DNA of 64,000 bases from the NCBI GenBank assembly GCA_903813345.2, contig CAIIXF020000009.1:26138740-26202739 (forward strand), in the 5' to 3' direction. Below the pieces are notes generated by a model. It had not been told where the DNA came from and did no database searches. It worked only from the letters and a program-made list of their open reading frames with translations. This DNA comes from Owenia fusiformis. Its lineage: Eukaryota > Annelida > Polychaeta > Sabellida > Oweniidae. Each line of letters begins with the position of its first letter. The stretch's first letter is position 1. A program made the position numbers and the translations under genes. Of this stretch, positions 37,901 through 49,900 are shown in pieces.

Positions 37901-40900
37901 TGAACTTACATAGAATTATGTTAAAATGTTTTCACTTTTACTTATCGATAAAAATATAATTACTCTCAACATATTTTTTTGAAACAATTAATCTGCAATT
38001 TGATATGCCTCATTTGAGTACAAGTTCTGCTCAAAAGTAAATTTTCAAAATAGCCACCAGTTTCAAAATGGCCGCGATTCTAGTGTCAATTTTACAGTAT
38101 TTTAGGTACTACATATTAAACTGCAATATAGACAGGGTTTAAATGCAAAAACATGATTAAAAAACAATATCACTTCTTGGTGTTGACATCTTAAAAATTA
38201 TATGAACATTTTTTTCATCCATCTGTCATGTCTGTTGTCACACTGTTCAATATTTACATGTATCTCAGGCACTTTATGTTTTCAGGTACCACAATATGGT
38301 CAACTATGAATATGATGATCCATCAAAGGCAGGCAAGCCAAACAAGAGAAAGAGGATGCGTGAAAATTAGGCTGAAAATAAGAGACTGTACCAATAAGTC
38401 AATTTACAACAATGAATGAAAGAAACTTCGTCAGGTGAATTGGTAAGGCAAGAATAGTGCAATTAATTTGTCAAATCAAATAAGCCTCCAAATTAAGTAA
38501 AAGTACAGTGCCTCATTCTTATGGAGAGTGAGTTAAAGGGCATGATTTGATGAAATGAAATGCAAAGGTCTATGTAGAATTCTCATTTATCATACAATCT
38601 GACTATATTCCTCACATAGTGTAGTCTCTGCATTAGTCTGTAATACTGGCACGTGTATTTAGGTCATCATAGATCCATCATAGCACATGAAATATGGACT
38701 GAGTTAGTCATGATATGTTAGTTGAAATGTAACACTCCACATTTTACATACTAGAATACTGAGTGCATAATAACACATACATGTGCAAAACATTGCAAAA
38801 TAGATTAAATTCCAATATCACTGGTGATCCACTCGATTATGCTGGTTACCAAAACGAACCGTTTTGGTAACAAAAATGTCGGAACGTCGAAGGCACGATT
38901 TTTCTTTTTTCCTTATTTCACGCGTTGCAGGCAGAATCCCCACGACGTTTTTTCTCACAGCGTGCATCAGTATCATACATGTATGTTTAAGAAAATGTAC
39001 ATGTTTGCGAAAAAATAGCTCAGAGGACAACAGAATCGTCGATTTACTTCCTCACTTAAGTTACATAAACGGTTTTTCGAAAAACAGTTAAGATCTGCAC
39101 TTTTAACCCAAACCGTTTATGTAACTTAAGTGAGGAAGTAAATCAACGATTCTGTTGTCTTCTGATCTATTTGTTCGCAAATATGTACACTTTCTTAAAC
39201 ATATGATACTGATACACGTTTGTGTTAAAAAATGTTGTGGGAATTCTGCCTACAAAGTGTAAAATAAGGAAACGAGAAAAATCGTACCTTCCGGATGTTC
39301 CGACATTTTGTTACCAAAACGAACCGTTTTGGTAACCAGCGTAATCGAGTGGATCACCAGTGAATATGTGGTCAAAGAATGTACAGTGTATAAAAATGTT
39401 GAAACTAAGCTAAGGAGCATGATACTGTAGACTCATTATGTTCCTTTTGTAATATTCAAACACACTGAAACTGTATCGTTTCAGTAATTGCTATATTAAA
39501 GTGGAATGATATTACAAACATTCTAATCCATTACTACTATAGTTGCAAATTATAAATATTTTGTGTATGTAATATCATACTTATCATTTTACAAGTGCAA
39601 AATTGCCAAAAGTTACAATATTAATGAGGAATGAGAAGTAATTGTGTCAGTAATGACTATAAGCTAAGTGGTATGATATTATAAACACACTAAAGTTTTG
39701 TTTTGTGTTTGTAATATCATACTCATATAAATAGTCAATTGCAAAAATACTGATACGTAGTTTCAATATGAGTGAGAATCAAAAGTTATTTTGTCAGTTA
39801 TGGTTATAAGTGGTATGATATTACAAACACACTATATTTTCATTTTGTGTTTGTAATATCATATTTTATAGTTATGAATCAAAAGTACTGGACACAAAGT
39901 CATACGTTATTGTGTCAGTTATGGCTATAAGCCAAGTGGTATGATATTACAAAAATACAATTGTTTTATTTTGTATTTGTAGTATCATACTCTAAAGTTT
40001 ATGAATTACATTTAATAGTATTGTAGCACATTACCAATTGTTACAATATTAATAAGGAATAATAAGGAAGAGCTATTGTGTCAGTAATGACTGTAAGCTA
40101 GGTGATATTATATTACAAGCACACTAAGATGAATAACATTTCATTTTGTGTTAGTTCAGTAATACATGTGTTGTTTTTATTATATGTTATTGTTATTATT
40201 GTTGACAAATAAACATCTTATTGTATTTTCAAATTCATACATTATGTTTCTTACTTTTAGAATAAGTTTTGGTGAGAACATTAGATTGAACAGCCTATTA
40301 TATTGTAGTACAATGCAGTCAAATGATACAATTAAGAAAGAAAATTATGTATTAAGACAAATGTAACTTTTTTTGTCACAATGACGATAGCAATTCTTAA
40401 TTTTTGATTTTCAATATGTGTGAATTAATCCCAAAATCCGCTTAAAATCAAGGGTTTTATTAGGCATGTTTTATTGGTTGCTATGACAACGCTCATTAGA
40501 ATATTTATAAAAAATCTAAGGGAACAGTTTAACATTGTACCAAATATATGTATAATACCACGAATCATTGATTAAGACCATTTACAAGACAGTTAAAATT
40601 GTTACAAAAGTGCTCCCAAAAGTTGCATTTTGAGCAAATCGGCTGGGTGGTAAGGGTAGTATAACGTCAAAAATGGGCCGGGTGGTAAAGGGTTAAAAGC
40701 CCTTCAAATAGGGGTGTAGAATTTTATAACCCTCTTAAAACCTGTTATGGCACTTTAGAAGAGTTTCCTTAGAGTTTCTACCCTCACCGTTCTCTTTTTC
40801 CAACTCAATATCCATCTGACCCGAAAAGAATTGCTGCTGTTACGATGGCCCTGAAGGACACATTGACTAGTGATTTGGTGTAAAATTGAACTTAATTTTG

Positions 40901-43900
40901 ACCAAACACTAAATTTTGAAATGCCTGTCATTTTTTCACATTTGAGAGTTGAACCATGATACTTGGTAAATCAATGTAACTTTGGATGAGCTTTAAAATG
41001 ACATATGACACATACTATGACGACACTGGTATATGTCTGCCTAGGGGGGGCCCCATACTTTCGGGACACCCTGTAGTGACCATGGTATACCATGGTAGAT
41101 CATGATAATTAAATGGCTCCATTGCATATCATGGTTGAATATCTAGACCATGATATCACTGCATTTGATGGTATTTGACCATGAAATACTGTGAAACGGT
41201 GGTATTTTTTAGATACAAAATTACATGTTAATTGACCATGGTATACCATGGTATATCATGATCGTTAAATGGCACCATTGCATTTCATGGTCAGGAGCGC
41301 TTTTTTAACATGTAGTTTCCCATTGAAAAAATACTGACGTTTCGCAGTATTTCATGGTCACAAACCATCAAATGCAATGATATCATGGTCAAGAAACCAT
41401 CAAATGCAATGATATCATGGTCGAGAACTTGACCATACCATTGCATTTGATGGTTTCTGACCATGAAATACTGCGAAACGGCAGTATTTTTTCAATGGAA
41501 ATTTCCATGTTAAAAACGCGCTGCAGGGTTCTCACTAGGCTTTTAGACTCCGGAGATTCTCCGGAATCTAATGTCTTAAAACCCTCTTACTCCAGGGTCT
41601 AATAGCTTTTCCGTAGTCTAAAGTGTTTTTTGGAGTCTAATTTTATATTTTTGTCACATTATTAGCAGTAAAACTCTTGAGAAAATACATAAAACTGGAT
41701 ATTAACAAGAAATAGGAAGTCAGAAACCTTTTAGAAATAAATATTGGGATTAAAATAACAAGATAATCTTAAGGAGTATGTTGAAAAGTATACGAATAGG
41801 ATATCTCTGATCTCACATGGGGGAGAAGTAGTCGCAATACCGCAAAAAAAGTAGTCACAATACCGCTAGAAATCCGGGGTCTAAAAATTTCCTGGTGATA
41901 ACCCTGCGCTGTAAACCATGAAATACAATGGTGCCATTTAACGATCATGATCGGCCATGGTATTACCATGGTATTTCATTGCATTTCATGGCCATATACC
42001 ATGGTATACCATGGTCATACCATGGTATGGCCATGGTCCATTTCAACATGGATGTGTTTAAATAATGTTCTCTCTCTAATCTTAAAATTGTGAGTTGTTG
42101 AAAAGCTTCCTAAGAATTGGTAGATGATGGCATTTTTGACAGAGTTAGTGCTCTTGATATTTGCCAAATATGACTCTTTTCAGTTGGCGACATAAGAAAA
42201 AACACAAAATGGTTCTGTTTAATAAGTTTTTACATGGCAGCCTATATTCTTGCTTAAAGGCTGACCTTAATGTAGAACCAATATTTGGACATATTTTTAT
42301 TTTTAAAAATTCAACAACTGGCAAGATTTTGAATGCCTGTATATTGAAATGCCATCATTAAAAATGGCATTTCCAGTGCAGAATAAAAGCACAACAAAAA
42401 AATACTGGTAGGTAACAGAAAAGGGTATTGCTGTGTTCCTTTACAAATAATAGTCTGATAAAGAAATCAAAGATACCCAGTGTAGAGGTTTAAGTTCTTA
42501 AGTACAACCTCTGAATATTTAAGAAAATATAACAGTACAGAGGCCCTGCCCAAACTGCCTGTGGCTGTCACAGCCCAGATCATAAATCAATTATAACTAA
42601 CCATGCTGACATTTTCTCAACCAATCATTGAGAAGAAGGAAACAAGCTTCAATGTTCAAAATTGCCATTACTAGGTAAACAATGACTTCAGAGGAAATGA
42701 ACATAGTAGTTTGATTTGATTTGGAATAATTGGGTTTGTTTTCCTGAAGACTGGTGCTCTAACTGAAGAGTCATATTTTTCTTGCTGTGTTCTGTCCCCA
42801 CTTTTTAATCTTTTTGGTCTTTTCCTGTTGGCACTTGTGCAGACATATAGATATACAGATTCATGAATATTGTCTTTGTTGGGATTTGCTACTCCATGTT
42901 GCCCATTTCTAGTATAGACAGCATTCAAAAAAGCACTTAATTTCTTTTATAATTATGTTTTTCATGCTCTAGTATTTATTAAAAGATATATTTATAACAG
43001 AGTTAATCGATGGTGATGTTAAGTAAAGTTACAGGTTATTCTAATATTTGGTGAATGTGTATTTTCGATATGTCAGAAATATAGTCGTACTCATTCAATT
43101 TCCTTTGATACATGTTCTTGATGACCAGTTTATGTTTCTCTTTAGGGCTCATATAGCTTCAACATTTATAGGTTCTGTTCATTTATGGTTTTTGTCATTT
43201 TGGTAGGATTTCAGTTCAGTTTTTCAGCATTCATCACACCTTAATTTTTAATAAATCAGATAACCCGACACATCATGTAAACTAAAACATGGCAAGCAAC
43301 CATATAGTCAGCAAATTTCTTTTTTTTCACATCATAAATACTCGTACATTTCTCATATATCAATATGATTTTGCACAGTTTCCACATGTTCTTTCCTGGA
43401 TAGGTACATCATCCATCATTTGGTATCCAAACTATAGCCCGAGCAATGAGCCTTAGGGCATAAATTATGCTAAAATCTTAACCCTCTGTTCTAATGTACT
43501 GTCAAAGCCTTATTCCCATTCATAAAATGAAATAATTCATAATGTGATAATTTTTCTAGAATTCTATTCCAAGAAATATGTTTTATAATACATTTAATAT
43601 CTGAATGAATTCTGGATGCAAATGACAGTGAAATCACTTTGAACACACTATACATGTCAATTCCCTGCCATTAACATATTTGGGACAAGGCAAGGATCCA
43701 CAAACAGCTTGAACTGGGAGAAACAATGCACCATTTTTGTTTTCATGGCCCCCATCAATTGTTTCTGGTTCTTCATCCATACATTCAAAGGCTTTGTTGT
43801 TTGCATGTGCATGGTGTTCTGCTACTAGGTAACCTTTGTACTCTTTGTTCCAACCATTTGGACATGTATGAAGTGCTGGTATCATTACCAAGTTCCGAGG

Positions 43901-46900
43901 TATCTGGCACACCACACAAGGAACATCATGGTCAGTTAAGGAATGAGGATTATTAGTGTCCGGAGCATTGGTTGCCTTGAATGGGACCTCTTTAGAAGCA
44001 TGAAACTCATATTCAGCTCCATATATATAGGCACCAACACTATTTAGACCATCAGTGTAACTTCCCCATTCAGGCTCGTTAGGCAGACATTAAAAATTGC
44101 TACTACCTCCAGTGTTGGTATCATGGGACCCTGCCGCAACACCTGAATTATTGAATATGATAGTATATACTATTTGCAGGTCAGGTTATTAGGAGAATTT
44201 TATAGAAACAATGTTATCCTCAAGATTCCTCAAGAAAATGGTATTTAGCTTATTTTGAGCTTATCTAGTTCACATATATACATTTCAAATATGAATTTTT
44301 AGCCTTTAAAATGTGTATTTATACCTTTGTATAAGACACTTGTTCCATTTGTATCTGGACACACTGTTCTTCCCCAGCGTACATAAGTGCTCCATACTGC
44401 TGACTCTACTGTAATTTGTTCATCAATTTATTTCTCATTCATACTTTACAAAGGATTTTTTCATTCATATTCTCAGTAATTTTCATTATACAAGTAATTT
44501 GAAAAAGCACATTGTTTCATTGGTTGAAGTAACATTATTTATTGTGTTGTTACATATATTGCTGGAGAAGTTACCATACTTTTACCAGGTACATTGTACT
44601 TGTATTCAAAAGGCAATATAATGAGACATACCAGCTGGAGGCTCACATGGCAATTCAAATTCTATATTACAATCCTTCTCAACAACAGGTATGGACTTCA
44701 GAGCTCTCTTGACAAAATAAATATACAAAAATTATCAATCGTATTTAAGATGAACTACCTGAAAACTATTGATTAGATTTTCAAAAATATTTGCAGCTTT
44801 TTAGAGATAGTATCACTATATTTGATATATTATATATGATATTTTATATGAACATGCAAGAGTAACACATTATATTTTTGGCAATTCATTTAGTATATTC
44901 TCTTGATTTCTGTTGTTCAGTTCAATATTTGAAATATACCATACATGTATGTGTTTCTTCCAATAGTTAGTTAATGAAACCATAGAATGAAATTCTGCGC
45001 TAAGGGCTGATGTGAAAAAGTCAGCCAACCCTAGTAGGGATCGAACACATGTCCCTCGCTTGCCGGGCAAGTGCTCTTAGTGACCACTGGGCTATCGGAG
45101 CCGACTGGCTTTTCCACATTAACATTGCATATATAACATTGCAGCCATGTCTTAGATGCCCAGTTTCCTGGACCCAATAGAGTTACCTGTCTTTCAAGGT
45201 TGTCAATCATTCTATTCATGATGTCACATGGACTTTCCCATGAGCCATTCCCCCTCAGGAGAAATAATATTAGTTAATGAAAACACAGAATTAAATTCTG
45301 CGCTAAGGGCTGATGTGAAAAAGTCAGTCAACCCTAGAGCCATTAATCTCTTGAATCCCAGGCTCTCAAAACTCAGTTTGAAACTAGAGAATTTTTCATT
45401 TTTGCTAGGTTTTGACATTCTACTATATATACAACAGGTGATGCTCAATTTAGTGAATTTAGTTGGCAGAGATCGTTTCTTCACATTCTTAAACATTTTT
45501 TGTGCAAATAGGATGAATTATTCAAATTAGAATAATTTTAGTGAAAGATTTTGTGTCAGATTATCTTATAACTTTAGGTTTCTGGGTCATTTTTTAGATG
45601 TTGAGAAATCTTGTCACTCTTGTTAGTGAACAGGTTAAACAGCAAGAATATTTCTTACCTTTATTATGGCAATTCTTCTCTGGCATGATTGTTGTTTCCT
45701 TGTGGCAGCATCAACCAAAATCATAATTGAACCAAGAAGAAAAAATATATGTGTTGCCATTGTCCTGTTTTGCTCCCAAATGTTGATGTTTGTTGAGCCC
45801 GAGCTTCAATTAAAATGATGGTGCGATAGAATGTGATGAAATAGCAGTAATATATTAGCAGTAAATATATAAACTTGTTAGAAAATGAGCAAGTATTTAC
45901 TTTTAATGTTTTAAAACATACAATTTAAATCAAAACAATATTGATATTAGATAAGACGACGTATGGTTCTGATTGATTTATTAGGATATTCACTATTCAC
46001 AGGCCTCGCGCTTAACTTTTTTTTATCAGGTAGTCATTTCAATACACAGTGAATTTTCCAGGTAGCTATTTGAGAGAAGCAGGTAGTGATGATTTTGATG
46101 AGAGTGCTTTTATTCTTATGACTTACCAGTGCAATAATTCTTACCCAGATATTACTACGATTTGCATACATATACAGATACTGAAGTCAATTATGATGGT
46201 CTTCTTTCAAGCTATTGTAGAAGTTGTGATTCGGTTAGAACAAGAAACAACAAGGATCAGCTGATCGCCAAATCGATCAAAAATCCACATATTTTGATAT
46301 TTTGGGGATATACATATTTATCTGATGGATACTAAATATATATGGGGATACCAACACAAGATAATTTTCGTATACGCCAGTAAAATCGTATCCGATGCAT
46401 ATGACGTGTTATTCCATAGTTAGCATGATATTCATAGGATAACATGTGAAAATAAAAACGGTATTTTTGTAATCAGTGGTAAAATATGATATTTTTGACA
46501 AATTTTCACTTAACCATAACATACGGTTTTTTAGCCGTGACATACGACATCGTATGCGATGGTTTATGGATTTTTGCTACTTCAGACTCAAAACGAGGCT
46601 AAGTATCAACATTGCTGGATCGTTTGGAAATTGAATTTAATAACTTAATTTCCGACGATTCTGATGATGACTTTAACTATGGAATAAAAAGAACATCCTA
46701 TGATTTACTCGTGATATGATTTTAATCCACTCATGGATATTGATATCTGCACTCTCTCGCTACGCTCGCTCGTGCAGATATCATATCCATTCGTGGATAA
46801 AAATCATATCACTCATAAATCATAGGATATCCTCTATATATCCAATCGTATCCGACTGATACTATTTTAAGAAACATTTAAAAAATATATATTTGAAAAA

Positions 46901-49900
46901 TTTGAAATTTTGAAAAATTTGAAATTTTGAAAAAAAATTGAAAAAAAGTTCTGAAAAAATTTGAAAAAAATGAAAATTAATTCGGAAAAAAAATTGAAAA
47001 TAAAATTACAGGAATAAAAAAATGAAAAAAATTGGAAAAAATATTTGAAAAAAATTTGAAAAGTTCCAATGTTAGCTCAGTAAAAATGAGTTACATTTTT
47101 TCATACAATCATTTTTAAAAATAAGGTCACAGAAAATAAAATGAAAAAAATAGTATAGAATTACAAAACAACAACTTCAGGTCAAATTATTTGAAGTCCA
47201 TACATAAATACTGTAGATTAGGTTAATTTGGTGCTACTTAATTTGGCGATCTTGCCATTTTTGGCATATTGGCGGCTATTTAATTTGGCGGATATGCAAA
47301 AAGTTAAACTTACGCGCTGTTTGCGAATTACCATGTAAATGGACATGTTTGGCTATGTTCATTTTTTCTTTTGAGGACCACTGGCGATATTCACCACGTT
47401 TGTACATTTTTGTGAGATCATTAATTTGCACCTCGATCGATGCTGCTTCTATACCGCGCTTTTCCTTTCTATCGTTTCCTTTCTATCTATCTTTTATCGT
47501 AACTAATAAAGGTACGATATTGTCGTCAGCTTGACGGGCGGGCGGGCGGGCGGCGGCGGGTGGGCGGGCGGCGTCTCACTTTTCAGCTTGTCTACAGGTT
47601 TCCAGCCAAACCATTTGACAGATTCATCTGAAATTTTCAGGAATGTTTCTACGTATCAAAGTTAAGAACTGATTAGTTTTTAGGCATTCTGGGTAAATTT
47701 TAAGGTGGCCATTTTGGATTTTCCGTCCTAAAATCTTCACTTTCAAGACTTGTCTACAGGTTTCCAGCCAAACCATTTGACGGATTCATCTGAAATTTTC
47801 AGGAATGTTTCTACGTATCAAAGTTAAGAACTGATTAGTTTTTGGGCATTCTGGGTTAATTTTAAGGTGGCCATTTTGGATTTTCCGTCCTAAAATCTTC
47901 ACTTTCAAGACTTGTCTACAGGTTTCCAGCCAAAAGATTTGACGGATTCATCTGAAATTTTCAGGGATGTTTCTACGTATCAAAGTTAAGAACTGATTAG
48001 TAATAAAGGTATGATATTGTCGTCAGCTTGACGGGCGGGCGGGCGGATGGCGGCGGGCAGGTGGGCGGCGTCTCACTTTTCAGCTTGTCTACAGGTTTCC
48101 AGCCAAACCATTTGACAGATTCATCTGAAATTTTCAGGAATGTTTCTACGTATCAAAGTTAAGAACTGATTAGTTTTTGGGCATTCTGGGTAAATTTTAA
48201 GGTGGCCATTTTGGATTTTCCGTCCTAAAATCTTCACTTTCAAGACTTGTCTACAGGTTTCCAGCCAAACCATTTGACGGATTCATCTGAAATTTTCAGG
48301 AATGTTTCTACGTTTCAAAGTTAAGTTATTAGTTTTTGGGCATTCTGGGTAAATTTTAACGTGGCCATTTTGGATTTTCCATCCTAAAATCTTCACTTTC
48401 AAGACTTGTCTACAGGTTTCCAGCCAAACCATTTGACGGATTCATCTGAAATTTTTCAGGAATGTTTCTACGTATCAAAGTTAAGAACTGATTAGTTTTT
48501 GGGCATTCTGGGTAAATTTTAAGGTGGCCATTTTGGATTTTCCGTCCTAAAATCTTAACTTTCAAGACTTGTCTACAGGTTTCCAGCCAAACCATTTGAC
48601 GGATTCATCTGAAATTTTCAGGAATGTTTCTACGTATCAAAGTTAAGAACTGATTAGTTTTTGGGCATTCTGGGTTAATTTTAAGGTGGCCATTTTGGAT
48701 TTTCCGTCCTAAAATCTTCACTTTCAAGACTTGTCTACAGGTTTCCAGCCAAACCTTTTGACGGATTCATCTGAAATTTTCAGGGATACGTATCAAAGTT
48801 AAGAACTGATTAGTTTTTTGGCATTCTGGGTAAAATTTAAGGTGGCCATTTTGGATTTTCCGTCCTAAATTCTTCACTGTCACACTTCTGTGTTTTAGGT
48901 ACGATATTGTTCACGTCTGTGCCTTGTTCCCGGAGTATTAATGAGTGACTGACCAGTTCTACGCCAATTTATGAGAGACATCTTTTCATATTTTTGGAAC
49001 AAATTAAACTGGAAAAGACTTAAATACACTGGATGAAATACCCCAGATAATTCCCTGGGATTCATTCTAAATTTTGGCGAAGATTTATATTAGCGAATTT
49101 TTCAATTTAGCCAAATTCGCCAAATTAAAGCGGGCGCCAAATTAACCCAATCTACAGTAGCGACCATCGGATAAATATGATATCCTATGATTTTCTCGGC
49201 TATCATTTTTATCCACTCTTGGATATCGCCGATCTCCACTCATTCGCTGCGCTCACTCATGGAGATGAGCGATATCCACTCATGGATAAGAATGGTATCC
49301 CTCAAAAATCATAGGATATCCTCCATATATATTGTAATATTTTGAGGAGGGGCGGGGAGGTCATATCTGTTATTTAAATTTATATTTCAATTGAGAAAGA
49401 TATATAAAACATGTTGTACATGAAAATTAGAAGTTGGACAAAGTAGTTACTTGTATAATTATGTGATCAATATTTTTCCAATATACTCTAATATATATTG
49501 AAAGGTGGTGGTACACGTAATTCTGAATTTTTATTTGTACATGTATTTTTAGCACCGGAAAAATATTGGTACTCAAGAGGAACGTTAACATAAAATGTTC
49601 TTGATGTCCATTTAGGTTACTTTATTTAAAAAACAATTCAAGATGTTATTGTTTTCTAGAATTTCATTTCATAAAAAAATGTATAGCACATTCAATATTT
49701 GAATTGCAAATTGCAATAAAATCATTTTGAACAGACTACACATGTCAGCTCCCTGCCATGAACATATTTTGGACAAGGCAAGGATCCACAAACAGCTTGA
49801 ACTGGGAGAAACAATGCACCATTTTTGTTTTCATGGCCCCCATCAATTGTTTCTGGTTCTTCATCCATACATTCAAAGGCTTTGTTGTTTGCATGTGCAT

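Larger units (their letters stand above)
35442..38370 (+). pseudogene. piggyBac-type transposase gene, four exons, N-terminus missing
   Basis: Exons 35442-36168, 36754-36955, 37510-37763 and 38286-38370 (TAG) join in one open frame through GT-AG introns. Recognisable DDE_Tnp_1_7 features: [16 protein letters not shown]; the first catalytic Asp in [23 protein letters not shown]; the second in [39 protein letters not shown]; the third in [10 protein letters not shown]; and a C-terminal cysteine cluster [19 protein letters not shown] followed by ICPDPCFF. The DxxD pair usual at the third catalytic position reads D-V-A-N here. Roughly the N-terminal third of a usual ~600-residue transposase is absent: its first exon abuts collagen-like copy 1 at ~35428. 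Most cut-and-paste transposase genes have few or no introns, so three phase-correct introns with no stop is noteworthy. No TTAA-flanked termini were identified. Confidence 0.75.

Noticed and set aside
45030-45105. tRNA gene
   Set aside because: A- and B-box-like words are present, but it is followed by a repeated non-tRNA tail and does not fold into a full cloverleaf by eye; better explained as a SINE.
48410-48595. 61-residue minus-strand ORF in the 162-bp repeats
   Set aside because: 162 is a multiple of three, so open frames persist by chance across near-identical units; headers and other copies break it.
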